Source: an uncultured Ruminococcus sp.
GTDB lineage: Bacteria > Bacillota > Clostridia > Oscillospirales > CAG-272
Reading direction: 5' to 3'
Length of the DNA stretch: 12,654 bases
NCBI GenBank assembly: GCA_902796505.1
Contig: CADBPA010000063.1
Coordinates: 1 to 12,654, forward strand
Shown here in pieces: positions 6,031 through 12,654 of the stretch. Positions within the stretch are counted from its first letter, which is position 1. The number at the start of each line of letters is the position of its first letter. Under the pieces are notes generated by a model, which saw nothing but the letters and a program-made list of their open reading frames with translations, searched no databases and was not told the origin of the DNA. Both the position numbers and the translations under genes were made by a program.

Positions 6031-7317
6031 TCAATCGTTGAATTTCCCGGCGTATGCGCCGAGGTGGAAAAGGCTTTCTTTCGGATGGCGCTCCATCGTC
6101 GTGCGGTCGACCGCGACGAGCCCGAAGGTCATCGAAAATCCCTTCTGCCACTCGAAGTTGTCGCAGAACGACCAATGCAGATAGCCGAGCACCGGGATCC
6201 CCTCCGCGCGGCACTCCCGTACGCCGGCGAGCGCTTTGTCGATGAATTCGACGCGCTCTTCATCCTTCGCCGTCGCAATGCCGTTCTCGGTGACGAGGAT
6301 CGGCAGACCGCTCTCACGGTAGACGCGGCGGATGACGTGACCGAGCGCTTCGGGATAAAACTCATAATCCATCTGCGTGCGGCGCATGCTTTCGTCGGCG
6401 GGGATCAGGCCGTCCCTGCCGATGACCGAGCGGGTATAGTTCTGCAGGCCGAAGAAGTCGTCGCCCTGAAGATAAGGAAGATAATGCGCAAATTCCTCGT
6501 CCCACTCCTTTGCGGCGCGCGCTTCTCCGTCCGCCGTCGGCTGGATATCGTGCAGCGAGAGCGTGACGCCGACCTTCGCCTGCGGACAGACGGCTTTGAT
6601 CGCCTCCCGCGCCGCGACGTGCGCCTGCATGACGAGCGCGTCTCCCTCCGGCGTTCTCGCGCTGACGAAGACCTGCGGCGTCGGCGTGCCGAAGACGCGG
6701 GCGTTTTCCTCCGCCTTTTTCTTCATATTCTCCATCATGGTGTTGAAGTTCATTCCGACCTGCGCCGCGCCTTCAAGGCTCTGCGCCGCGGCGGCTTTCG
6801 CCATCATCTGCGCCCGGTAGCGCGCGGCGATCGCCGAGACCTGAATGCCCATATTCGCCTCGTTGATCGTGCAGACGTATCCGAGAAATTCACCGAGGCT
6901 TTCGGCGATCTTCTTCGCGTAGCGCGCGAAATATCCGACGACCGCCGGATCCTCCCATCCCCCCTTTTCGATCAGCCATTTCGGACTGGTGAAGTGATGC
7001 AGGGTGACGACCGGCTCGATCCCGTTTTCCGCACAGCAGCGAAGAACGTCGCGGTAGTGGGCGATCTCGCCTTCGTCAAAACGCCCTTCCTCCGGCTCGA
7101 CGCGCGCCCACTCGATCGAGAAGCGGTAGGCGTTGAGACCGGCTTTTTTCATCAGGGCGATATCCTCGCCGTAGCGGTGATAATGATCGACGGCGGCTCC
7201 GCTCTTTTCGGCGAAATCGGTATATTGCATTCGCTCCATCGCCCAGTAGTCGCTGAAAAGATTGTTCCCTTCGACCTGATGGGCGGACGTGGAGGATCCC
7301 AAAAGAAATTTTTTCAT
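6031..7317 (-). CDS. GH1 family beta-glycosidase (beta-glucosidase-like)
   Basis: A 428-residue retaining glycosidase of family 1 that would cleave beta-linked glucose or a related sugar from cytoplasmic oligosaccharides or aryl glycosides. Visible marks are the N-terminal FLLGSSTSAHQVEGNN (residues 4-19, substrate-binding Q14 and N18 region), RFSIEWARVEP (65-75), LHHFTSPKWL (106-115), the acid/base site TINEAN (E153, the family's usual TxNEP) and the nucleophile site LVTENGIA (E344), then HWSFCDNFEW near the C-terminus, which contacts the sugar. It is not a phospho-beta-glucosidase by context, because a symporter rather than a PTS accompanies it. Slightly shorter than the usual 440-480 residues. 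AAGGAGAG precedes the ATG; it starts 17 nt after the GH2 stop, so the two genes share an operon. Confidence 0.93.
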   Translation of the reverse strand: MKKFLLGSSTSAHQVEGNNLFSDYWAMERMQYTDFAEKSGAAVDHYHRYGEDIALMKKAGLNAYRFSIEWARVEPEEGRFDEGEIAHYRDVLRCCAENGIEPVVTLHHFTSPKWLIEKGGWEDPAVVGYFARYAKKIAESLGEFLGYVCTINEANMGIQVSAIAARYRAQMMAKAAAAQSLEGAAQVGMNFNTMMENMKKKAEENARVFGTPTPQVFVSARTPEGDALVMQAHVAAREAIKAVCPQAKVGVTLSLHDIQPTADGEARAAKEWDEEFAHYLPYLQGDDFFGLQNYTRSVIGRDGLIPADESMRRTQMDYEFYPEALGHVIRRVYRESGLPILVTENGIATAKDEERVEFIDKALAGVRECRAEGIPVLGYLHWSFCDNFEWQKGFSMTFGLVAVDRTTMERHPKESLFHLGAYAGKFND

Positions 7318-7334
7318 ATTCTCTTTCTCTCTCC

Positions 7335-9521
7335 TTATTTCTTGATTTTCTGCAGCGTTTCGTTCAGCGCGCGGATCATCTCCGGCTTGACCATATGGCC
7401 TGCCATCCGAAGATTCTCTTCGAGCGTCATATTGTCCATACGCTCCTGCATCTCCTTCGGGATCTGCACGCTCTTTGCGACGTCGCCGATGCGCTTCATC
7501 GCCTCCTGCATCATCCTGCCGTAGACCGCGCCGGCGACCGGGTGGGCTTTGATGTCCTTCACTCTGTCGCGGATCGAGAAGAAGCGCTCGTCGATCTTCG
7601 GCGCGTCGTCAAACCAGTTTGCGACCTCGGCTTTGGTCTCGCAGGCGTAGGCGGGATTCGGCGCCGATACCCGGCGGATGCGGATCTCGTCGGAATATTC
7701 TCCGCTCACCGCGCGCACGGTATGCTCGCCCGAAATTGGAACGGAGAAGCGGAAGACGCGGCTGCCGTCCTTCGTCTCAAATAGCTCGCCGTCGAGATAC
7801 AGACTCACGCGATCGAGATTCGAGTAGACCTTGATCTCGGTGACCTCCTCCGGGCGGTCGATATACCGGCTGCCGCAGAGGTGGACGAATTTTTCCTCCG
7901 AGAGATAGGCTTTGTAGAGATAGAAGGCGTCCTTTTTGATCTTTCGGTCAAAGCTGACGAGGCCTTTCTGATTGACGCCCTTTTTGCCGCCCTCGTCCCG
8001 TCCGTCGGCGGCGAAATCGAAGAGATTCCAGACGTGCATCGCATAGATCCACGGGCGGCTCATCCGCATCGCCATCATATGTTCGTGATAGAGCGCCTGA
8101 TAGCTCTCGCTGTAATCGCCCTTGACGGGGGAGGCGGTCTGGTACTGCGGATTGGCGTCCGCGCCGAATTCCGAAAGCCCGATGGCAAGATCCGGGTGCT
8201 CTGCGTGAAAACGGTCGAACCAGCGGTCGTTCTCCTCCATCTCGCCGACGTACCAGCCATAGTAGAGGTTGTAGGAGCGGACGTCGGGGACGCGGACGAG
8301 GGGCGAGTCGGTCTCGAGCAGGAAGAGGTTCGCCATCGCGGTCAGCCGGGTGGGATCGAGGCGGTGGCAGAGATCGTTCAGCGCGCGGTGGGCAGCGATA
8401 CAGTCCTCGCTTGCGCCGCCGACGACGGTGATCTCGTTGGAAAGCCCCCAGAAAGCGATCGAGGGGTGATTGTAATTCTGAAGGATGAGTTCCTCCATCT
8501 GCGAGCGAACGTTGTCGACGGCTTCGGGCATATGTTCGCTGATGTAGGGGATCTCCGCCCAGACGACCACGCCGCACTCGTCGGCGAGATCGTAAAAATA
8601 GGGATGGTGCTGATAGTGGGCAAGGCGGACGGTCGTCGCGCCCATCTCGCGCAGGATCCGCATATCCTCGCGCATCATCTCCCCGGTCAGCGCGCAGCCG
8701 ACGCCGGCGCGGTCCTGATGCCGGGCGCAGCCGATCAGGTCGTAGGGCTCGCCGTTGAGCAGAAAGCCGCGCGCGGGATCGACGGCGAAGCTCCGCACGC
8801 CGAACCGCTCGCAAATTTCGTCTCCGCCGACCGTGGCTTTCAGCGTGTAAAGATAGGGATCTTTCACCCCCTGCCAGAGGTGAACGCGATCAATATGCAA
8901 AGAAAAGTTTGCTTTTCCGTCAGAAACCGGGGCGCTTCCGGCAGAAACACTGCGCCCTTCCCGGTCGTAAATTTCGCAGGTCACGCGCTCGCCTTCCGCG
9001 TTTTGCAAGAAGCAGGCGACCTGCACGTCACCGTTGACGGCCGGCGTGATCGCGATCCCCTTCCCGCCGTGGCAGGAAAGGTCAAAATGCGCCTTCGGGA
9101 GAACGATGAGATCGACGCCGCGGTAGAGACCGCCGTAGAAGGTGAAATCGGCGCGCTGGGGATAGACGTCGCGCCGCGGGGAATTATCGACCTTAACGGA
9201 AAGGAGATTTTCGCCGCAGAGCAGGTCGGTGACGGGAAAGCGGAACGCCGAGTAGCCGCCCTTGTGTTCGCCGAGCAGGCTGCCGTTCCAGAAGACCGTG
9301 CAGACGGCGGACGCCGCGCCGATTTCCAGCCAGACCTCCTCGTCCTCCCGGCAGGCGATCTTCCCGACCGCCTTTTCATAGGTGCAGACGCCGCGGTAGT
9401 AATCGTTGCCGCCGTCCGCGCCGTCCTGTGCGTTCCAGGTGTGCGGAAGATCGACGGTTTCGGGGGCGGCGTCTCCCTTGCGAAAGAGCCAGCCCCGGTT
9501 CAGATGGATGATATTTCTCAT
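7335..9521 (-). CDS. GH2 family beta-glycosidase (beta-galactosidase-like)
   Basis: A 728-residue retaining glycosidase and the first gene of the minus-strand operon. Domain order: jelly-roll sugar-binding domain (about 1-145, with DLPHTWN at 24-30 and FYGGLYRGVDL at 128-138), immunoglobulin-like domain (about 150-245), TIM barrel (about 250-545) with VRLAHYQHHP (298-307), acid/base site WGLSNE (E363) and nucleophile site LSEFGAD (E451), and a DUF4982-like beta domain (about 570-635, KVYSNLDRVSLYLDGELFE). The last 75 residues form a charged helical tail rich in Met and Glu, possibly for oligomerisation. Beta-galactosidase is the likeliest activity, but GH2 also includes glucuronidases, mannosidases and others. 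No signal peptide. The ATG at 9521 is preceded by GGAG about 9 nt upstream. Confidence 0.92.
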   Translation of the reverse strand: MRNIIHLNRGWLFRKGDAAPETVDLPHTWNAQDGADGGNDYYRGVCTYEKAVGKIACREDEEVWLEIGAASAVCTVFWNGSLLGEHKGGYSAFRFPVTDLLCGENLLSVKVDNSPRRDVYPQRADFTFYGGLYRGVDLIVLPKAHFDLSCHGGKGIAITPAVNGDVQVACFLQNAEGERVTCEIYDREGRSVSAGSAPVSDGKANFSLHIDRVHLWQGVKDPYLYTLKATVGGDEICERFGVRSFAVDPARGFLLNGEPYDLIGCARHQDRAGVGCALTGEMMREDMRILREMGATTVRLAHYQHHPYFYDLADECGVVVWAEIPYISEHMPEAVDNVRSQMEELILQNYNHPSIAFWGLSNEITVVGGASEDCIAAHRALNDLCHRLDPTRLTAMANLFLLETDSPLVRVPDVRSYNLYYGWYVGEMEENDRWFDRFHAEHPDLAIGLSEFGADANPQYQTASPVKGDYSESYQALYHEHMMAMRMSRPWIYAMHVWNLFDFAADGRDEGGKKGVNQKGLVSFDRKIKKDAFYLYKAYLSEEKFVHLCGSRYIDRPEEVTEIKVYSNLDRVSLYLDGELFETKDGSRVFRFSVPISGEHTVRAVSGEYSDEIRIRRVSAPNPAYACETKAEVANWFDDAPKIDERFFSIRDRVKDIKAHPVAGAVYGRMMQEAMKRIGDVAKSVQIPKEMQERMDNMTLEENLRMAGHMVKPEMIRALNETLQKIKK

Positions 9522-9539
9522 GGATTTTTCTCCGAAACT

Positions 9540-9568
9540 AGGGTATTTTGTCGGGTGGGATTGATCAA
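9540..9568 (-). promoter_or_regulatory. Candidate promoter of the hydrolase operon
   Basis: On the minus strand TTGATC (complement of 9563-9568) and TACCCT (complement of 9540-9545) are separated by exactly 17 nt, about 20 nt upstream of the GH2 ATG. The poor -10 suits an activator-dependent promoter, fitting the divergent AraC-family gene. The -35 lies within a TTGATCAA palindrome (9561-9568). Confidence 0.35.
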
Positions 9569-9581
9569 AGATAGAAAATAT

Positions 9582-9610
9582 TTGACAAAAAGGGGAATAT
9601 CGTGTATAAT
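9582..9610 (+). promoter_or_regulatory. Consensus promoter of the AraC-family gene
   Basis: TTGACA (9582-9587) and TATAAT (9605-9610) are both perfect, with a 17-nt spacer. The expected start site, 7 nt after the -10, coincides with the ATG at 9617, pointing to a leaderless or near-leaderless message. Confidence 0.75.
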
Positions 9611-9616
9611 GGTGCT

Positions 9617-10816
9617 ATGGAACTGAAAACGTTACTGAAATTGATCCACGACCTGCTCTCCTGCGGCGTATATTACGTGAAGGACGGGACGGGCGACGTC
9701 GCCGCCGTTTCGGAAAAGATCGATCCGAACGGACTCTTTGAAGAATTTTCGGGCGCCGCGCTCTCGCCGCTTCTCGCCGGGATGGAGGAGCAGACCTACT
9801 ATGAGCTGATCAACGCGCTCGGCGAGCGGTTGTTCTTTTTCCGCGTGGGCGAAGGAACGGCGCTGATCGGGCCGTATCTCAAACGGACGATCGACGACCG
9901 CGAGATCGCCGAACGGATGCGGAAAAGCCGGGTGCCGGGGCAGTTTTATCAGCTGCTGAAATCGCAGTACTACGCCTGCGCGATCCTCGATCCCTTCTAT
10001 ATCCGCAGCACGGTCGGCGCCTGCCTCGCCGCCTATTCGGGGGACGAGATGGCGCAGTACGCCTTCGTCAAGATCAACCGCTTCGCCTCGCCCTCGCACA
10101 TGACGCCTCCGGAGCCGTCCGGCGACGAGCTTTACGAGCATATCTACGCGAAGTACGAGATCGAAAACGAGCTGCTCGACAAGATCGAGCACGGGATGGT
10201 GGAGGAACTCAAAAGCCTCTTGCGGCAGTTGGCGGAAACGATCGGCGGCACCGGCGAGCGAAGTTATTTCAATTCCCACCCCAAGGAGGCGATGGCGTCT
10301 CTGCGGGCGATGGTGCGCGTCGTGGCGGTGCGGTCGGGGCTGAGCATCGTGATCGTGGACGCGATCCTCTCAAAATACACCGTTCTGATGCGCGAGGCGC
10401 GCACGGGCGCCGAATCGGTGCAGCTGATCGAGGCGTTTCAGATCGAGATGGCGGAGGAGATCCGCCGCTATCGCACGCACGTCCCTCCCTGCTCGCCGCT
10501 GCTCAGAGAGGTGACCGAGTATATCCTTCTGCACTACGGCTCGCCGCTTTCCCTGCCCGAACTCGCCCGCCAATTCCGGATCAGCCCGAGCCATCTCTCG
10601 CATCTCTTCAAGCGCGAGATCGGCCGCAGCGTGGGCGAATTTCTCGAAGAGATCCGCGTGGCGAACGCCTGCCGCTTCCTCGAAAATACCGATATGAGCG
10701 TCGCGCAGGTCGCCGAGGCGGTCGGGTATTTTGACAACAACTATTTCACGAAGGTCTTCAAGAAGCGTATGCAGCTCACGCCGCGCGCCTATCGGGAGCA
10801 GTCCCTGCGCGCCTGA
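9617..10816 (+). CDS. AraC/XylS-family transcriptional regulator
   Basis: A 399-residue DNA-binding regulator (404 if it starts at the GTG at 9602). The last 100 residues are a typical AraC-type double helix-turn-helix: LSLPELARQFRISPSHLSHL, KREIGRSVGEFLEEIRVA, then MSVAQVAEAVGYFDNNYFTK and FKKRMQLTPRAYR. The first 270 residues have no family I can name and presumably sense an inducer or mediate dimerisation; they are helical in places (IENELLDKIEHGMVEELKSL). The gene is divergent from the hydrolase operon across an 80-95 nt gap and convergent with the transporter, so it probably activates one or both in response to a plant glycoside or its sugar. Start choice is ambiguous: GTG 9602 has AGGGGA 6 nt upstream, but the perfect promoter overlaps it and would place the mRNA 5' end at the ATG at 9617. 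Confidence 0.88.
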   Translation: MELKTLLKLIHDLLSCGVYYVKDGTGDVAAVSEKIDPNGLFEEFSGAALSPLLAGMEEQTYYELINALGERLFFFRVGEGTALIGPYLKRTIDDREIAERMRKSRVPGQFYQLLKSQYYACAILDPFYIRSTVGACLAAYSGDEMAQYAFVKINRFASPSHMTPPEPSGDELYEHIYAKYEIENELLDKIEHGMVEELKSLLRQLAETIGGTGERSYFNSHPKEAMASLRAMVRVVAVRSGLSIVIVDAILSKYTVLMREARTGAESVQLIEAFQIEMAEEIRRYRTHVPPCSPLLREVTEYILLHYGSPLSLPELARQFRISPSHLSHLFKREIGRSVGEFLEEIRVANACRFLENTDMSVAQVAEAVGYFDNNYFTKVFKKRMQLTPRAYREQSLRA

Positions 10817-10836
10817 AGGCGTTCTATAAAATTCCG

Positions 10837-10877
10837 AAGGAAACCCCGAAGCGAAGCCCGGAGTTTCCTTTTCTTTT
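10837..10877 (+). terminator. Terminator of the AraC-family gene
   Basis: AAGGAAAC (10837-10844) pairs with GTTTCCTT (10863-10870), continued after one mismatch by CCG/CGG (10846-10848 with 10859-10861). TTCTTTT follows. It begins about 20 nt after the regulator stop and touches the stop codon of the convergent transporter gene, so it may also help terminate that transcript. Confidence 0.8.
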
Positions 10878-12402
10878 ATGAGGCGGTTTTTTCCGAGGAG
10901 GTCGCCTCTTCTTTCTTGACGGCGATCTCGCTCTGGATGCGCTCCATCTCCTCTTTGGTGAGCGAGAACTTCTTCATGGCGAAGATCGTGCAGACCCAGC
11001 CGAGGATCGGAAGGCCGCAGTAGAGCGCGGCGGTGATCGCGCGGATGCCGAAGGTCAGCTCGTCCGACGCCATCGGGATCTTCGAGCCGGTGTATCCGAC
11101 GATGCCGATCGCGAGCGTTGCGAGCATCGGCGCAAGCGCGCTGATGAGTTTATCGATGAAGGAGTAGACGGCGCTGACCGTCGCGGGGAGGTATTTGCCG
11201 GAGCGGTAGAGCTCGTAATCGACGACGTCCATGCGCATCGCGCCGGTCGAGGTGCTGACGACCATCTTCAGCGCGTTGTTGCCGAGCATCAGAAGGAAGA
11301 AGAGGACGAGCCAGACCGTGAAGTGCGAGGCGCCCTTGCCCGGCACGAAGAGAATGAACAGCGCAAAGACCGCGTTCCAGAGAATGCAGAGCCAGGACCA
11401 TTTGACCATGACCTGCTTGTTGCCCTGCTTGCCGGCGAGTTTCGCGCCGATAATAGCGAAGACGATGGACGGAAGCATGGCGACGACCGACACGATGGTC
11501 GAGCCGACCATACTGCCGAGGATGATGCTGAATAGCATCACGCTGATGACCGACTGCGAGCCGACCGTCTGCGCAAGCTTATCGCTGCAGGCGGCGACGA
11601 TGTAGCGGCGCAGCTCCTTGTTGTCCTTCAGCAGGGAGACCATATCGCGGAAGGAGACCTTGTTCGATTTCGAGATGCCCTCGAAGTTTTCGGGCTTATC
11701 GTAGGGCGAAAGGCCGATGCAGGTCAGGACGAGCGCAAGGAAGGAAACGCCGCAGACGATGAGGTTGGCGTACTGAAAGACCGGAAGGGTGAAGCTGTAG
11801 TCGGTCGTTCCGTTGTCCAGGACGACCGGAATGCCGAACTTCGGCAGAAGCACGGTGATGATGACCATCGAGACGATCATCGGGGAGAGATAGGAGTAGA
11901 TCGTCGCCCAGACGCCGAGGGTGGGGCGCTGTTTCGGATCGTTGGTCAGGATATTACCGGTCATATTCGCGGTGCAGCTGGCGAAGGTGTAGCCGATGAT
12001 ATAGAACGCGTAAATGAGGATGAACACGGCGACGCCGGCGGGATTCGACAGCATTTCGTCCGCGCCGAAGGAGAATTTTCCGGCAAAGACGTTGCACATC
12101 AGGGTGGTCGAGATCGCCATCAGAAGCCAGCCGAGGGCGAGGAAAATGCGGAGTTTGCCGAATTTCGAGTTGAATTTCTCGATCAGCAGGGCGATCAGCG
12201 GATCGGTCACGCTGTCAAACACGCGCGACAGGGTGATCAGCACGCCGACAAGACCGGTCGCAATGGCGAAACCGAGGTTGCCGATGTACGCGGCGTAGCC
12301 GAGCAGGACGTAAAACGCCATCTGCATGATGCCGGTCATCTGGCTGAGGGCGATATGCCAGGTTTTTGCTCTTCTGTAAGGACTTTTCACTTCTTCAGAC
12401 AT
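10876..12402 (-). CDS. GPH-family (MelB-like) sugar:cation symporter
   Basis: A 508-residue membrane transporter of the glycoside-pentoside-hexuronide family within the major facilitator superfamily. It would import a glycoside or sugar with Na+ or H+. The hydrophobicity pattern suggests 12 membrane spans. The family motif between the second and third spans is clear: RVFDSVTDPLIALLIEKFNSKFGKLR (R60-R85), containing the D-x-x-x-DP pair (D63, D67) and the G-K-x-R end (82-85). The C-terminal 35 residues are charged and cytoplasmic. AGGAGG sits 6 nt before the ATG. The gene is monocistronic here and convergent with the AraC-family gene. Its proximity to cytoplasmic GH1, GH2 and GH78 enzymes suggests that it imports their substrate, for example a rhamnosylated glycoside. 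Confidence 0.9.
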   Translation of the reverse strand: MSEEVKSPYRRAKTWHIALSQMTGIMQMAFYVLLGYAAYIGNLGFAIATGLVGVLITLSRVFDSVTDPLIALLIEKFNSKFGKLRIFLALGWLLMAISTTLMCNVFAGKFSFGADEMLSNPAGVAVFILIYAFYIIGYTFASCTANMTGNILTNDPKQRPTLGVWATIYSYLSPMIVSMVIITVLLPKFGIPVVLDNGTTDYSFTLPVFQYANLIVCGVSFLALVLTCIGLSPYDKPENFEGISKSNKVSFRDMVSLLKDNKELRRYIVAACSDKLAQTVGSQSVISVMLFSIILGSMVGSTIVSVVAMLPSIVFAIIGAKLAGKQGNKQVMVKWSWLCILWNAVFALFILFVPGKGASHFTVWLVLFFLLMLGNNALKMVVSTSTGAMRMDVVDYELYRSGKYLPATVSAVYSFIDKLISALAPMLATLAIGIVGYTGSKIPMASDELTFGIRAITAALYCGLPILGWVCTIFAMKKFSLTKEEMERIQSEIAVKKEEATSSEKTAS

Positions 12403-12443
12403 GATATGCCTCCTGAAAATTTTTTTGGAGATTCGCTACCTTC

Positions 12444-12475
12444 ATTATATAATAGATCCGCCTTTGAAAATAGAA
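12444..12475 (-). promoter_or_regulatory. Candidate promoter of the transporter gene
   Basis: On the minus strand a perfect TATAAT (complement of 12444-12449) lies about 40 nt upstream of the ATG. A -35 is weak: TATTTT or TTTTCA at 15-17 nt upstream. The strong -10 with a poor -35 would suit activator control. Confidence 0.5.
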
Positions 12476-12504
12476 AAAATATGCCGATTCATAGTAATTT
12501 CCTG

Positions 12505-12566
12505 CTTTTTCTCCGAAAAATGGCAAAAAAGGAGAAGAGCGAGGGGGAATTTTGGCACGCTTGGCA
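12505..12566. promoter_or_regulatory. Possible operator region upstream of the transporter
   Basis: An inverted repeat TTCTCC/GGAGAA (12509-12514 and 12531-12536) and three copies of TGGCA (12521, 12553, 12562), two of them spaced 9 nt apart as direct repeats, lie 60-120 nt upstream of the transporter -10. AraC-family proteins often bind direct repeats, so this could be regulator binding DNA; unproven. Confidence 0.3.
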
Positions 12567-12608
12567 AAAAAAGACCGCCCTGCGCGCCGGATGGCGCGGC
12601 AGGGCGGT
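12566..12608 (-). terminator. Terminator of an upstream minus-strand gene outside the window
   Basis: ACCGCCCTGC (12574-12583) pairs with GCAGGGCGGT (12599-12608), and an inner GCGCC/GGCGC stem has loop GGAT. On the minus strand a run of seven Ts follows (complement of 12566-12572). It separates the transporter unit from whatever lies to the right. Confidence 0.8.
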
Positions 12609-12654
12609 TGCCGGAAGGCTGTGGGTTGCCGAAAGTGAAATCTGCCGTAAGGCG

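Noticed and set aside
5239..7524. Plus-strand open frame of 761 codons antisense to the isomerase and GH1 genes
   Set aside because: Arg/Asp/Ala-rich composition, no recognisable domain, and it spans the junction of two well-supported minus-strand genes.
7881..9626. Plus-strand open frame of 581 codons antisense to the GH2 gene
   Set aside because: Shadow frame; the minus strand has clear GH2 catalytic motifs. The frame runs through the promoter of the regulator gene.
1..12654. CRISPR arrays, tRNA or rRNA genes
   Set aside because: No regularly spaced direct repeats, no cloverleaf with a CCA-type end and no ribosomal RNA-like sequence were seen on reading the window.

Overview
The window looks like a chromosomal stretch of an anaerobic Bacillota (Clostridia-like) bacterium. 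The basis is strong AGGAGG-type ribosome binding sites, consensus-like promoters, many hairpin-plus-T-run terminators, a GPH-family sugar symporter and a cluster of glycoside hydrolases typical of plant-glycan users of the gut. The taxonomic call is an inference from gene style only. Two compositionally different parts meet near position 2,950.

Part one (about 1-2,900) is AT-rich accessory DNA. Positions 1-640 hold no convincing gene but carry a large imperfect inverted repeat (about 17-374), a bidirectional terminator and short palindromes. A retron follows: a promoter (-10 at 662-667), a structured RNA at about 674-914 that folds like an msr-msd precursor (closing a1/a2 stem, two short msr hairpins, one long msd hairpin), a 68-residue single-pass membrane protein with a GTG start (1013-1219), and a reverse transcriptase (1251-2219) with the retron hallmarks NAxxH, YVDD and VTG. 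This is most likely an anti-phage retron whose candidate effector or toxin is the tiny membrane protein. Its motif B reads SGAPTSQ, with Q where retron RTs usually have P. The tract 2,220-2,860 has no solid gene; it is packed with terminators, hairpins and possible gene remnants. A 25-nt near-repeat (22/25 identical) lies at 486-510 and 2528-2552, on either side of the retron.

Part two (2,987-12,402) is a GC-rich carbohydrate-utilisation locus. A tightly packed minus-strand operon runs from 9521 down to 2987: GH2 beta-glycosidase, GH1 beta-glycosidase, sugar phosphate isomerase/epimerase-like TIM barrel, and GH78 alpha-L-rhamnosidase. An AraC-family regulator is transcribed divergently from it (plus strand, about 9602-10816). 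Convergent with the regulator is a separate minus-strand GPH-family transporter gene (12402-10876). No signal peptides are apparent on the hydrolases, so the model is import of small rhamnose- and glucose/galactose-containing glycosides by the symporter and cytoplasmic hydrolysis, with the AraC protein switching on the divergent operon. The right end holds a terminator for a minus-strand gene lying beyond the window.
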